The notes: generated by a model from the letters alone, not told the origin. Positions 44,843-55,615 are shown, counted from the first letter of the stretch. The stretch: DNA of 55,615 nt from Acidovorax sp. sic0104 (GCF_019219095.1 NZ_JAHUWH010000026.1:1-55615); one strand, 5' to 3'. A program made the numbers and translations.

Positions 44843-45023
44843 GGAGCGCGAAGCTACCCTTGTTACAGATGGGAGACAAGCGCTGTTTACGTCCGTTTAC
44901 AACATTGGCGACAAGCGGTGGCTTGGGGTTGTTCTACGGAACGACGCAGGCGCGCGGCAGTCTTTCGCACCCTCTGTTCCGAATGCCCGAGCCCGTACCA
45001 ATCCGAGCGCCGATGCGCCTTCT

Positions 45024-46451
45024 TCACTTCCCGATGCAGAAGCTGGAGAAGATCACGCCCAGCAAGTCGTCCGACGTGAACTCTCCGGTGATCGCGCTCA
45101 GTGCGTTCTGTGCCAGGCGCAGTTCTTCGGCCAGCAGGTCCAGAGCAGGACCTTGCGCGGCCAGTTGGCCCGCAGCCTCCTGCAGGTGCAGGCCCACGGC
45201 CTGCAGCGCTTCGACGTGCCGGGCGCGGGCGATGTAGATGCCTTCGGGCGCGGACTGCCAGCCCGCCACGTCCAGCAGGATGCGCCGCAGGCCGTCCAGC
45301 CCCTCGCCGGTGCGCGCCGACAGGCGCACTCCCGGCCGGGTATCGCCGCCCGCCGGGTGGACGGCCGCTTGCGGCGCGCTATCAAGCTTGTTCCAGACGT
45401 CGATGACCGGGATCGAATCAGGCAGTTTTCGGGCCAGCGCGCTTGCTATGCCTACGTCTGCTGCTATGTATTCAGTAGCATTCATGCGCTGCAGGTCGTG
45501 CAGGAAGAGCACGGCATCAGCCCCGGCGATCTCATCCCACGCGCGGGCGATGCCGATGCGCTCCACCTCGTCGTCGCTGTCCCGCAGGCCTGCGGTGTCG
45601 ATGATGTGCAGCGGCACGCCCTCGATCTGGATGGTCTGCTGGACCTTGTCGCGCGTGGTGCCCGCAATTGGCGTGACGATGGCCAGCTCGGCCCCGGCCA
45701 GCGCGTTGAGCAGCGAGCTCTTGCCTGCATTGGGCTGGCCGGCGATGACCACCTTGATGCCCTCGCGCAGCAGCGCGCCCTGGCGTGCGCGCTGCATCAC
45801 CGACGCCAGCGTCTGCTGCAGATTCGATAGCTGCCCGTGCGCGTCGGCCTTGCGCAGGAAGTCGATTTCTTCTTCCGGAAAGTCGAGCGTGGCCTCCACC
45901 AGCATGCGCAGGTGGATGAGCGCGTCGCGCAGGCCATGGATCTCCGCCGAGAACGCGCCCGTCAGCGACCGGCTGGCGCTGCGGGCCGCCGCCTCGGTGC
46001 TCGCGTCGATCAGGTCGGCGATGGCCTCGGCCTGGGCCAGGTCGATCTTGTCGTTCAGGAAGGCGCGTTCGGTGAACTCGCCCGGTTGCGCCACGCGCAG
46101 GCCGGGCAGGCAAGGCTGGCCGGTGGCGGCGTTGGTCGCGCTACCCGCCTGCAGGCAGCGGGCCAGCAGCAGCTGAAGCACCACGGGGCCGCCGTGGGCC
46201 TGCAGCTCCAGCACGTCCTCGCCGGTGTAGCTGTGCGGGCCGGGAAAGTACAGCGCCAGCCCCTGGTCGATGGCCTGCCCCTGTGCATCCCGAAAGGGCA
46301 GGTAGGTGGCCTCGCGGGGCTTGAGCGCCCGGCCGCACAGCGCCTGCACCAGCCCACCGATGGCGCGGCCCGACACCCGCACGATGCCGACGGCACCCCG
46401 GCCCGGAGCGGTGGCGATGGCGACGATGGGGTCCTGGTGGCGGGCAAGCAT
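45024..46451 (-). CDS. mnmE: tRNA uridine-5-carboxymethylaminomethyl modification GTPase
   Basis: MnmE with MnmG modifies U34 of certain tRNAs. The 475-residue protein shows the N-terminal folate-binding domain ([20 protein letters not shown]). The G domain has [12 protein letters not shown] (G1), GTTRD (G2), DTAGLRD (G3), NKLD (G4), and the invariant C-terminal FCIGK with its catalytic Cys. Between G3 and G4, about 16 codons ([15 protein letters not shown]) use rare ATA and GTA codons and resemble repeat R1 (45432-45482). It follows yidC downstream in the usual origin block, separated from it by a terminator. Confidence 0.95.
   Translation of the reverse strand: MLARHQDPIVAIATAPGRGAVGIVRVSGRAIGGLVQALCGRALKPREATYLPFRDAQGQAIDQGLALYFPGPHSYTGEDVLELQAHGGPVVLQLLLARCLQAGSATNAATGQPCLPGLRVAQPGEFTERAFLNDKIDLAQAEAIADLIDASTEAAARSASRSLTGAFSAEIHGLRDALIHLRMLVEATLDFPEEEIDFLRKADAHGQLSNLQQTLASVMQRARQGALLREGIKVVIAGQPNAGKSSLLNALAGAELAIVTPIAGTTRDKVQQTIQIEGVPLHIIDTAGLRDSDDEVERIGIARAWDEIAGADAVLFLHDLQRMNATEYIAADVGIASALARKLPDSIPVIDVWNKLDSAPQAAVHPAGGDTRPGVRLSARTGEGLDGLRRILLDVAGWQSAPEGIYIARARHVEALQAVGLHLQEAAGQLAAQGPALDLLAEELRLAQNALSAITGEFTSDDLLGVIFSSFCIGK
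45432..45482 (+). repeat. R1-like sequence inside mnmE (copy 8, tentative)
   Basis: GGCCAGCGCGCTTGCTATGC leads on to CTGCTGCTATGTATTC, close to R1 in order and content. Length here equals that of E. coli MnmE, so if it is a repeat it replaced or drifted within, rather than lengthened, the protein. Confidence 0.3.
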
Positions 46452-46486
46452 GGGGGCGACTTTACAAGGGTGGGGTGCGGGTGGAA

Positions 46487-46511
46487 TGAAAAAGGCCGCT
46501 TGCGCGGCCTT
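46487..46511 (-). terminator. Rho-independent terminator after yidC
   Basis: On the minus strand AAGGCCGC (46511-46504), loop GCAA and GCGGCCTT (46499-46492) run into five T. It closes the rpmH-rnpA-yidD-yidC operon before mnmE. Confidence 0.88.
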
Positions 46512-46541
46512 CGGGGTTCGTGCTGTCTCAGCGACTCAAGG

Positions 46542-48254
46542 TCACTTGAAGCTAGGCAAGTTAAATTGCGGCGGCACGCCCATGCGGGTGTTGATAAGCC
46601 ACTGCTGCGCGATCGACAAGATGTTGTTGGTCAGCCAGTACAGCACCAGGCCGGCCGGGAAGAAGAAGAACATCACACTGAAGATCAGCGGCATGAACCA
46701 CATCATCTTGGCCTGCAGCGGGTCTGGCGGCGCAGGGTTCAGGGCTGTCTGCAGCAGCGACGACAGCGTCATCAGGAGCGGCAGGATGAAGAACGGGTCG
46801 GGTGCCGACAGGTCGTGGATCCAGCCGATCCACGGCGCGTTGCGCATTTCCACGCTGGACAGAAGCACCCAGTACAGGGCGATGAACACGGGGATCTGGA
46901 CCATGATGGGGAAGCAGCCGCCCATGGGGTTGACCTTCTCCTCGCGGTAGATGCGCATCATCTCCTGCTGCATCTGCTGCGGCTTGTCCTTCAGGCGCTC
47001 GCGCATCTCCATGATCTTGGGATTGATGGCCTTCATCTTGGCCATGCTGGCGTAGGCCTTCGCATTGAGCCAGTAGAACGCGATCTTGAGCAGCAGCACC
47101 AGCGCCACGATGGACCAGCCCCAGTTGTTCAAGAGCTTGTGCAGCTGGTCCAGCAGCCAGTACAGCGGCTTGGACAAGATGGTCAGCCAGCCGTAGTCCT
47201 TGACCAGCTCCAGGCCGGGGTACAGCTTTTCCATCATGGTCTCGACCTGCGGGCCGGCGAACAGGCGCGCGTCCACGGTCTTGCTCGCGCCGGGCTCGAT
47301 GGCGCCCAGCGACGTGAGCATGCCCACGGAGTACAGGTTGGTGTCGACCTTGCGGGTGAACAGCTCGCGCTGCGTGCCGTCGGCCAGCAGCCAGGCCGTG
47401 GCAAAGTAGTGCTGCACCATGGCCACGTAGCCGTTGGGCGAATCCTTGGGGATGTCGACCTTGCCGTTCTCGATGTCCTTGAACTCGATCTTCTGGTACT
47501 TCTTGGCTTCGGTGTAGACCGCTGGGCCGGTGAAGGTGGAGTAGAACGACGACTCGCCCGGCGGCTTGTTGCCGTCACGCACCAGCTGGAAGTACAGCTG
47601 CGGCGACACGGCCGCAGTGCCGGTGTTGACCACCTCGTGCTTGACGGCGATGTCGTAGACACCGCGCTTGATCGTCCAGGTCTTGGCCAGCTTCAGGCCG
47701 CCCAGGTCGGGCGATTCGAAGCGGATGCTGAGTTCGTCCTGGCCGTCCTTGAGCTCGCGCGGGCCGGGCACCACCGTCATCGGGGTCTTGTGCGTGGGGA
47801 AGTTGCCGCCGATCAGGCCCGTCTGCGCCACGTAGACGCGCTGTGCGCTCTCGTCCAGCAGCAGGAAGTTGCGGGCCTTGTCCGCCATGTCGGCGTGCTT
47901 GAGCAGCTCGGCATGGGTGAGCGAGCCGCCTTCGCTGTCGAACGTCAGGCGGTACACATCGGTGGTCACCTGCACGCGTTCACGCGCTGCCGGGGCGGCC
48001 GCTGGAGCGGGCTGGCCCGGCACCGACGATGCGCCCTGGGCAGCGGCAGCCGCCACAGGAACGCTGGACGACGACGGCACGCTGGCCGCGCCAGCCGCGC
48101 TGGATGCACCGCCGGCCGGTGCGGGTGCCGTCACCTCCGTGGCGCTCGGGAAAAACGTGGCCTTGTTGCCGTTGTGCAGTTGCCACTTGTCCCACAGCAG
48201 AACCATGGAAAAGCCAAAAATCACCCACAGGATGGTGCGGCGAATGTCGTTCAT
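46542..48254 (-). CDS. yidC: Membrane protein insertase YidC
   Basis: YidC inserts and folds inner-membrane proteins, alone or with Sec. The 570-residue protein has the N-terminal signal-anchor helix (RRTILWVIFGFSMVLLWDKW) and an Ala/Pro/Ser-rich linker (about 30-90). A large periplasmic beta domain (about 95-340) is followed by the conserved core helices (PLYWLLDQLHKLLNNWGWSIVALVLLLKIAFYWL, GGCFPIMVQIPVFIALYWVL, MMWFMPLIFSVMFFFFPAGLVLYW). Its ATG overlaps the yidD stop (ATGA). Confidence 0.96.
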   Translation of the reverse strand: MNDIRRTILWVIFGFSMVLLWDKWQLHNGNKATFFPSATEVTAPAPAGGASSAAGAASVPSSSSVPVAAAAAQGASSVPGQPAPAAAPAARERVQVTTDVYRLTFDSEGGSLTHAELLKHADMADKARNFLLLDESAQRVYVAQTGLIGGNFPTHKTPMTVVPGPRELKDGQDELSIRFESPDLGGLKLAKTWTIKRGVYDIAVKHEVVNTGTAAVSPQLYFQLVRDGNKPPGESSFYSTFTGPAVYTEAKKYQKIEFKDIENGKVDIPKDSPNGYVAMVQHYFATAWLLADGTQRELFTRKVDTNLYSVGMLTSLGAIEPGASKTVDARLFAGPQVETMMEKLYPGLELVKDYGWLTILSKPLYWLLDQLHKLLNNWGWSIVALVLLLKIAFYWLNAKAYASMAKMKAINPKIMEMRERLKDKPQQMQQEMMRIYREEKVNPMGGCFPIMVQIPVFIALYWVLLSSVEMRNAPWIGWIHDLSAPDPFFILPLLMTLSSLLQTALNPAPPDPLQAKMMWFMPLIFSVMFFFFPAGLVLYWLTNNILSIAQQWLINTRMGVPPQFNLPSFK

Positions 48255-48556
48255 GAAGACTTCTTTGGTGAGGATGGTTGGGTGTTGGAATCAGAAAGCC
48301 GCGAAAAAAGCCGCTCCTGGCGCGGCACATCGTGCTGCGCGACTGGAGGAACCGGATCGTGCCCCCCGTCGCACCAGGGGTGGCAGCGTACCAGTCTGCG
48401 CACCGTGAGGTAACTTCCCATGGCGGCACCGTGGCGCTCCAGCGCCTCGAGGGAATACACCGAACAGGTCGGTTCGAACCGGCAGGCAGACCCCAGCCAC
48501 GGACTGAGAAACAGCCGATAGCCCTTGACCACGCCGATGAGCAGCGCCCGCATCAT
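48251..48556 (-). CDS. yidD: Membrane protein insertion efficiency factor YidD
   Basis: A small protein that assists YidC-dependent insertion. The 101-residue protein begins MMRALLIGVVKGYRLFLSPW, then CRFEPTCSVYSLEALERHGA and RCHPWCDGGHDPVP, the family's Cys-rich core. The C-terminal 25 residues are variable. The first ATG (48556) overlaps the rnpA stop (ATGA) and its own stop overlaps the yidC ATG, so three genes are translationally chained. Confidence 0.93.
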   Translation of the reverse strand: MMRALLIGVVKGYRLFLSPWLGSACRFEPTCSVYSLEALERHGAAMGSYLTVRRLVRCHPWCDGGHDPVPPVAQHDVPRQERLFSRLSDSNTQPSSPKKSS

Positions 48557-49164
48557 GGGGCAACCGCCGACACCCGCGGCTCGCTGGGGGTTTTTCCGCC
48601 TTTGCCGCTTCCCGGGCCGCCAGCAACCTGGGCACCCGCGCCCGGCCGCTTCGCCGCATGGCCGAACAGCTGCAGCAACTCGGCACGCACCGCCTGCCTG
48701 AGCTGGTCGGACGTGGCACTGACGAACTGTTTTCGGTCGAACGTGCTGCGCAGGCGCACCACATGGGCGGACTGCGGCGCGACCTGGGCGAGCCGCTCCT
48801 CGAAAGTCGCGCCTACGGTGTAGATCTGCCGCTTGATGGTGTTGCGCGTGACAGCACGGCGAGCCCAGCGCTTGGGCACCATGGCACCCAACCACACGCC
48901 GGACAACACAAACAGGGCCTGCGGCGAGGCGCCGGGCCCTGTCGGCAAGCGAGCTGCTGTTGCAGCCACAGCCTGCGCGTTCGGAGCCGCTTCCAACCCG
49001 GCAACGGATGACGTGCCGGGGCCAGACGCAACAACGGCACGGCCATCGGTGGCAGTGCCGTCAGCGCCCAGCACCAGGCGGTGCAGCGCAAAATGGGCGG
49101 TACGGGACACAGTGCCCCCCGCCATGGCGGCCTGGAACTGCGGACGGGTTTTCAACCGTTGCAT
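48553..49164 (-). CDS. rnpA: Ribonuclease P protein component
   Basis: The protein subunit of RNase P, which matures tRNA 5' ends with the RNA subunit (not in the window). The 203 residues exceed the usual 110-140. The core is present: MQRLKTRPQFQAAMAG, LGAMVPKRWARRAVTRNTIKRQIY (the RNR motif) and HVVRLRSTFDRKQF. An extra ~45-residue Ala/Gly-rich insert lies between the first strand and the core (GADGTATDG to TGPGASPQ), plus a Gly/Lys-rich tail. Start is the ATG at 49164, 73 bases after rpmH. Confidence 0.93.
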   Translation of the reverse strand: MQRLKTRPQFQAAMAGGTVSRTAHFALHRLVLGADGTATDGRAVVASGPGTSSVAGLEAAPNAQAVAATAARLPTGPGASPQALFVLSGVWLGAMVPKRWARRAVTRNTIKRQIYTVGATFEERLAQVAPQSAHVVRLRSTFDRKQFVSATSDQLRQAVRAELLQLFGHAAKRPGAGAQVAGGPGSGKGGKTPSEPRVSAVAP

Positions 49165-49237
49165 GCTGCATGCACCCCGTTTGGTACCTGGCGGTGCAAA
49201 CCGGGGCAGCGAAATGCAGGCCCAGACCTGGCCGGCC

Positions 49238-49372
49238 TTAGACGGCCAGACGCTTGCGGCCCTTGGCGCGGCGTGCGTTGATGACGGCACGGCCGCCGCG
49301 GGTCTTCATGCGGACGAGGAAACCGTGGGTGCGCGCGCGGCGCGTCTTGGAGGGCTGGTAAGTACGTTTCAT
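49238..49372 (-). CDS. rpmH: Ribosomal protein bL34
   Basis: A 44-residue ribosomal protein of the large subunit, [20 protein letters not shown] to the terminal KGRKRLAV, the invariant bL34 sequence and normal length. It is the first gene of the leftward rpmH-rnpA-yidD-yidC operon, starting 444 bases from the divergent dnaA start, as in most bacteria. Confidence 0.97.
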   Translation of the reverse strand: MKRTYQPSKTRRARTHGFLVRMKTRGGRAVINARRAKGRKRLAV

Positions 49373-49533
49373 GGTGCTATTCCTTGAGGTTCAGTTCCGG
49401 ACTGCTGCTCTTGAACCCCCTGCAGCCTGCCCGTGGCGTACTGACTGAAACAGCACGTCGGCGGCAGACCCACGGGGCAGAAATAACGGCGCGCCGGGTC
49501 AAATCACCCTGAACACATTCAGGGAAACCCAAA

Positions 49534-49562
49534 ATTATCGCAGGCTTGGGCTGAGCTGGCAA
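49534..49562 (-). promoter_or_regulatory. rpmH operon promoter
   Basis: On the minus strand TTGCCA (49562-49557), 17 bases, then GATAAT (49539-49534). Strong sigma-70 form, as expected for a ribosomal protein operon. Confidence 0.7.
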
Positions 49563-49739
49563 TGCCTTTCGGCTTGGCGGGCCTTGGCGGCTGCTTCTGG
49601 TGCAGCGCTTCCACGCGCCGCCCGGACACAGCAAGGCTGCCGTCCGGCGGCCTGCAGCGAGCCAGGCAAAGGGGACGAACAGCACACCCGAGGCCGAAAC
49701 TCAACCCCGGGGATCACCCGGCTGCAGTCCCGCCGCAAA

Positions 49740-49799
49740 TTGTGGATAACTCCTTGACAAGCTACAATCCCCCGCCCAGCCCCGTTCCTCCTATCCACA
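49740..49799 (+). promoter_or_regulatory. dnaA promoter overlapped by DnaA boxes
   Basis: A perfect DnaA box, TGTGGATAA (reverse of TTATCCACA), lies at 49741-49749 and a one-mismatch box CTATCCACA at 49791-49799. TTGTGG (49740-49745), 17 bases and TACAAT (49763-49768) make a plausible promoter whose -35 is inside the first box. This predicts dnaA autorepression. Confidence 0.7.
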
Positions 49800-49816
49800 A
49801 CAAGAATTCCCCTGAA

Positions 49817-51241
49817 ATGACCGAGGAACCCTCCCGCAGCCCCCACCCGTCGACCAGCGCCGATGCCGGCCAGGGCCTGTGGCAAGCCTGCATCGAACAA
49901 CTGGCGCAAGACCTGCCCGAGCAGCAGTTCAACACCTGGATCAAGCCCCTCGTCGCCCAGGTGGCCGAGGACTTCTCCAAAGTCACCCTGCTCGTGGCCA
50001 ACCGTTTCAAGCTTGACTGGATTCGTGCGCAATACGCAGGCCGCATCGCATCGTTGCTCGAGGGCCTGTACGGCCAGCCCGTCACTCTGGAGTTAGCACT
50101 CGCTCAGCGAGAATCCGTTGCCCGCACTTACGTTCGACCAGCGTCTGCAGAACCATCGAATACGCCGCAGCCCGCGGAATCGCCCGCCGCCAGCAGCGAC
50201 GACGCCTCCTCCGGCGCCTTCCGCAACCGGCTGAACGCCGCCCTCACGTTCGAAACCCTGGTGGAGGGCACGGCCAACCGCATGGCGCGCTCGGCCGCCA
50301 TGCACGTGGCGGGCATGCCAGGACACCTCTACAACCCGCTGTTCATCTACGGCGGCGTGGGCCTGGGCAAGACCCACCTGGTGCACGCAGTGGGTAACCG
50401 CCTGCTGCAGGACAAGCCCGACGCCAAAGTTCTCTACATCCACGCCGAGCAGTTCGTGTCGGATGTGGTTAAGGCCTACCAGCGCCGCACCTTCGACGAG
50501 TTCAAGGAGCGCTATCACTCGCTCGACCTGTTGCTCATCGACGACGTGCAGTTCTTCGCCAACAAGGACCGCACGCAGGAAGAATTCTTCAACGCGTTCG
50601 AGGCCCTGCTGGCCAAGAAGTCGCACATCGTGATGACGTCGGACACCTACCCCAAGGGCCTGGCCAACATCCACGAGCGGCTGGTCTCGCGCTTCGATTC
50701 GGGCCTGACGGTGGCCATCGAGCCGCCCGAGCTCGAGATGCGCGTGGCCATTCTGATCAACAAGGCCCGCGTCGAAGGCACGGAGATGCCCGAGGAAGTC
50801 GCCTTCTTCGTCGCCAAGAACGTGCGCTCCAACGTGCGCGAACTCGAAGGCGCGCTGCGCAAGATCCTCGCGTACTCGCGCTTCAACCAAAAAGAGATTT
50901 CCATCCAGCTGGCCCGCGAGGCGCTGCGCGATCTGCTGTCCATCCAGAACCGTCAGATTTCTGTGGAAAACATCCAGAAGACGGTGGCCGACTACTACAA
51001 GATCAAGGTCGCCGACATGTACAGCAAGAAGCGTCCGGCCAGCATTGCCCGCCCGCGCCAGATTGCGATGTACCTGGCCAAGGAGTTGACGCAAAAGAGC
51101 CTTCCCGAAATCGGAGAATTGTTCGGCGGGCGCGACCACACCACCGTTTTGCATGCCGTTCGCAAGATTTCGGGCGAACGCCAGCAGCTGACCGAGTTGA
51201 ACCAGCAGCTGCACGTGCTGGAGCAGACCCTGAAAGGCTGA
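49817..51241 (+). CDS. dnaA: Chromosomal replication initiator DnaA
   Basis: DnaA binds DnaA boxes and opens oriC. The 474-residue protein has domain I (about 15-95; [25 protein letters not shown]), a variable linker (100-140), and the AAA+ domain with Walker [10 protein letters not shown] (179-187) and Walker [11 protein letters not shown]. The C-terminal DNA-binding helix-turn-helix has the signature [15 protein letters not shown]. Start is the ATG at 49817; the upstream in-frame codons run through the promoter and DnaA boxes. It is followed by dnaN and gyrB. Confidence 0.97.
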   Translation: MTEEPSRSPHPSTSADAGQGLWQACIEQLAQDLPEQQFNTWIKPLVAQVAEDFSKVTLLVANRFKLDWIRAQYAGRIASLLEGLYGQPVTLELALAQRESVARTYVRPASAEPSNTPQPAESPAASSDDASSGAFRNRLNAALTFETLVEGTANRMARSAAMHVAGMPGHLYNPLFIYGGVGLGKTHLVHAVGNRLLQDKPDAKVLYIHAEQFVSDVVKAYQRRTFDEFKERYHSLDLLLIDDVQFFANKDRTQEEFFNAFEALLAKKSHIVMTSDTYPKGLANIHERLVSRFDSGLTVAIEPPELEMRVAILINKARVEGTEMPEEVAFFVAKNVRSNVRELEGALRKILAYSRFNQKEISIQLAREALRDLLSIQNRQISVENIQKTVADYYKIKVADMYSKKRPASIARPRQIAMYLAKELTQKSLPEIGELFGGRDHTTVLHAVRKISGERQQLTELNQQLHVLEQTLKG

Positions 51242-51269
51242 AACCCCGTGCGCTCCGGTAAGCCCGCTT

Positions 51270-51320
51270 CTGTAAGAACTTGTTCGTCGCTCCCGCGAGG
51301 GAACAAACACGTTCTTACAG
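51270..51320. repeat. 51-bp near-perfect inverted repeat between dnaA and dnaN
   Basis: The outer arms CTGTAAGAAC (51270-51279) and GTTCTTACAG (51311-51320), inner arms TTGTTC (51280-51285) and GAACAA (51301-51306), and a core TCGC/GCGA form a large dyad. It lacks a T run, so it is not a canonical terminator. A processing site, protein-binding dyad or replication-related element are all possible. Confidence 0.7.
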
Positions 51321-51408
51321 GGCAAAATGACGGATTGGGCAGCAGGGGGGGCACCACCCGTGCCGCTGCCAATGCACCGGTTTAGAAAATCCACAAGAGG
51401 TTGAAGAC

Positions 51409-52527
51409 ATGATCGTCCTGAAGGCAACACAAGACAAGGTTCTCGCGGTACTGCAGTCCGTGGCTGGCATCGTCGAGCGCCGGCACACGCTGCCCATCCT
51501 GGCCAATGTGCTGATCCGCAAGACGGGCAATGCCCTGCAGCTGACGACCAGCGACCTCGAAATCCAGATCCGGACCACCGCCGAGCTGGGCGGCGACACC
51601 GGCGACTTCACCACCACCGTGGGCGCGCGCAAGCTCATCGACATCCTGCGCACCATGCCCGGCGACCAGACCGTGAGCCTGGAGTCGCAACAGTCCAAGC
51701 TGGTCTTGAAAGGTGGCAAGAGCCGCTTCACGCTGCAGAGCCTGCCCGCCGAAGACTTCCCGCTGGTGCAGGAGTCGGCCGCCTTTGGCCCCGTGTTCGC
51801 CGTGCCGCAAAAAACGCTGAAGGACCTGCTGAGCCAAGTGTCGTTCGCGATGGCCGTGCAGGACATCCGCTACTACCTCAACGGCATCCTGTTCGTGGCC
51901 GAGGGCAAGACCCTCTCCCTCGTGGCCACCGACGGCCACCGCCTGGCCTTTGCCAGCGCCACGCTGGACGTCGAAGTGCCCAAGCAGGAAGTCATCCTGC
52001 CGCGCAAGACCGTGATCGAGCTGCAGCGCCTGCTGAGTGACGCGGGCGGCGAGAACCAGCCCCACATCGAGATGCAGTTCGCCAACAACCAGGCGAAGTT
52101 CACCTTCGGCGGCATGGAGTTCGTCACGAAGCTGGTCGAGGGCAAATTCCCCGACTACAACCGCGTGATCCCCAAGAACCACAAGAACAGCATCACCCTG
52201 GGCCGCGCCCCCCTGCTGGCCAGCCTGCAGCGCACGGCCATCATGACCAGCGACAAGTTCAAGGGCGTGCGCCTGAACCTGGAGCCCGGCACCCTGCGCG
52301 TCGCGTCCAACAACGCCGAGCAGGAAGAGGCCGTGGACGAGCTCGACATCGACTACGGTGGCGACACCATCGAGATCGGCTTCAACGTCACCTACCTGAT
52401 CGACGCCCTGGCCAACATGGGCCAGGACATGGTGAAGGTGGAGCTTTCGGACGGCAACAGCTCCGCGCTGATGACCATCCCCGACAACGACAGCTTCAAG
52501 TACGTGGTGATGCCCATGCGCATCTGA
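51409..52527 (+). CDS. dnaN: DNA polymerase III beta subunit (sliding clamp)
   Basis: The clamp ring that tethers DNA polymerase III. The 372-residue protein begins MIVLKATQDKVLAVLQSVAG and has the three repeated clamp domains, with RRHTLPILANVLI, FAMAVQDIRYYLNGIL, TDGHRLA and the C-terminal VVMPMRI that forms the partner-binding cleft. The ATG at 51409 has GAGG about 14 bases upstream and a purine-rich GAAGA nearer. recF is missing between it and gyrB, as usual in this order. Confidence 0.97.
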   Translation: MIVLKATQDKVLAVLQSVAGIVERRHTLPILANVLIRKTGNALQLTTSDLEIQIRTTAELGGDTGDFTTTVGARKLIDILRTMPGDQTVSLESQQSKLVLKGGKSRFTLQSLPAEDFPLVQESAAFGPVFAVPQKTLKDLLSQVSFAMAVQDIRYYLNGILFVAEGKTLSLVATDGHRLAFASATLDVEVPKQEVILPRKTVIELQRLLSDAGGENQPHIEMQFANNQAKFTFGGMEFVTKLVEGKFPDYNRVIPKNHKNSITLGRAPLLASLQRTAIMTSDKFKGVRLNLEPGTLRVASNNAEQEEAVDELDIDYGGDTIEIGFNVTYLIDALANMGQDMVKVELSDGNSSALMTIPDNDSFKYVVMPMRI

Positions 52528-52572
52528 GGCGGCCCCTCTCACCTGCCGCACAGCCACGCAGCTGCACCCTGT

Positions 52573-52629
52573 TTACTATCGTATTGATAGCTACTAGCGC
52601 TTACTGGATAGGCGGTAGAGCCCAATTTG
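52573..52629 (-). repeat. Dispersed repeat R1 (copy 9)
   Basis: On the minus strand AAATTGGGCTCTACCGCCTA leads to AAGCGCTAGTAGCTATCAAT, a good R1 match. It lies between dnaN and gyrB, ending about 50 bases before the gyrB start. Confidence 0.7.
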
Positions 52630-52630
52630 A

Positions 52631-55288
<2,658 letters not shown>

Positions 55289-55450
55289 GCCAGTGTAGGT
55301 TCTCATTGATCTTGCAAATATTCTCAGTACTTGCAAACCGTGCGGCCGCGGGCTGACCGAGATGTAAGACGCACTATTACGGACCTGTCAAATGACAGAG
55401 AAAATGCAAACTTTGCCAAGTTAGTGCAAAAGTACAGTCAGAGAAAATGA
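55289..55450. other. AT-rich spacer with repeated TGCAAA motifs
   Basis: About 160 bases after gyrB are clearly less GC-rich than their surroundings. TGCAAA occurs four times (near 55315, 55334, 55403 and 55425) and CAGAGAAAATG twice. I see no gene. Confidence 0.5.
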
Positions 55451-55454
55451 AAAA

Positions 55455-55482
55455 AGGCACTCATCTGGAGTGCCTTTTTTTA
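55455..55482 (+). terminator. Rho-independent terminator downstream of gyrB
   Basis: GGCACTC (55457-55463), loop ATCTG and GAGTGCC (55469-55475), flanked by A and T runs, so it can work in both directions. Confidence 0.92.
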
Positions 55483-55489
55483 TTGCGGT

Positions 55490-55615
55490 GACCCGTCCTG
55501 CCCAGCGTTGACACCTTTCCATGCTCGAAAGGAAGAAACGCCATGGATACAGGCATCAAGAGAACGCAGCGTGACTACACGATGGCCTTCAAACTGGCCG
55601 TTGTTGAACAAGTGG
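55490..55615 (+). mobile_element. Left end of an IS3-family insertion sequence
   Basis: TGACCCGTCCTGCCCAGCGT, followed by TGACACC, resembles the terminal inverted repeat of an IS3-family element, and a transposase frame starts 53 bases in. The right end is outside the window, so the boundary and group are unproven. Confidence 0.65.
55543..55615 (+). CDS. IS3-family transposase OrfA, N-terminal fragment (window edge)
   Basis: The ATG at 55543 has AGGAAG eight bases upstream and starts MDTGIKRTQRDYTMAFKLAV VEQV (24 codons before the window ends). The KRTQRDYTMAFKLAVVEQ motif is the start of the OrfA helix-turn-helix of IS3-type elements. It is incomplete only because the window ends. Confidence 0.75.
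   Translation, partial: MDTGIKRTQRDYTMAFKLAVVEQV

Larger units (their letters stand above)
49373..49816. other. rpmH-dnaA divergent spacer, candidate oriC region
   Basis: The 444-base spacer holds the rpmH promoter, a hairpin CCCTGA/TCAGGG (49507-49524) and two DnaA boxes. I find no DnaA-box cluster or clear AT-rich unwinding element, so placing oriC exactly is not possible from what I see; in relatives it is usually in this spacer. Confidence 0.55.

Noticed and set aside
45837..48413. 858-codon open frame antisense to mnmE and yidC
   Set aside because: It crosses two certain genes and a terminator on the other strand and has shadow composition.
55442..55492. Mini-ORF through the gyrB-side terminator
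   Set aside because: Its 14 codons simply read through the hairpin and T run; no ribosome site.

Overview
The window looks like chromosomal DNA of a Comamonadaceae bacterium (order Burkholderiales), probably Acidovorax or a close relative. The evidence is the very GC-rich third codon positions, the rpmH-rnpA-yidD-yidC-mnmE and dnaA-dnaN-gyrB blocks without recF, the house style of the proteins, and three families of short intergenic repeats that I associate with this family. The genus is inference. The right end lies next to the replication origin: dnaA, dnaN and gyrB read rightward and rpmH-rnpA-yidD-yidC-mnmE read leftward from a common spacer that holds DnaA boxes.

Layout, left to right. 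1-1237: 5' part of a large repeat-type surface adhesin on the minus strand, running off the window. 1.6-5.1 kb: malic enzyme, then a secreted guanyl-specific RNase and a barstar-type inhibitor. 5.7-11.7 kb: rsmA-surA-lptD leftward and amgK rightward (outer membrane assembly and cell-wall recycling). 11.8-15.1 kb: rsmE, a diguanylate cyclase, a decayed acyl-CoA dehydrogenase and a SRAP-family protein that has lost its catalytic residues. 15.1-17.0 kb: ubiV beside a ubiU pseudogene (anaerobic ubiquinone synthesis, apparently lost). 17.1-29 kb: metabolic and regulatory genes (MFS, LysR, two M20 peptidases, YidB-like, lipase-like hydrolase, diguanylate cyclase, hydroxypyruvate-isomerase-like, MerR with its target quinone oxidoreductase, GlpQ-like). 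29-31.7 kb: metX-metW behind a leader with a possible attenuator, then a Mn exporter behind a yybP-ykoY manganese riboswitch. 32-33.5 kb: two glycine-rich RRM proteins in tandem with conserved leaders. 33.7-39 kb: SDR, lptC, kdsC, kdsD (LPS/Kdo) and a Kef-type antiporter. 39-46 kb: a REC/GAF/PAS/GGDEF/EAL protein, apt, two poorly known genes and mnmE. 46.5-55.3 kb: the origin block. 55.5 kb to the end: left end of an IS3-family element.

Themes. Envelope biogenesis recurs (lptD, surA, lptC, kdsC, kdsD, amgK, yidC/yidD). Three proteins make or break c-di-GMP. RNA-level control is unusually visible: a Mn riboswitch, a metX leader terminator, paired RRM leaders, and a stop-codon-proximal repeat whose hairpin shows compensatory changes. 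I see no CRISPR array, rRNA, intact tRNA or prophage, and no wholly new multi-gene system. The most novel-looking items are the repeat families, the SRAP pseudo-enzyme, the metX leader and the RRM leaders.
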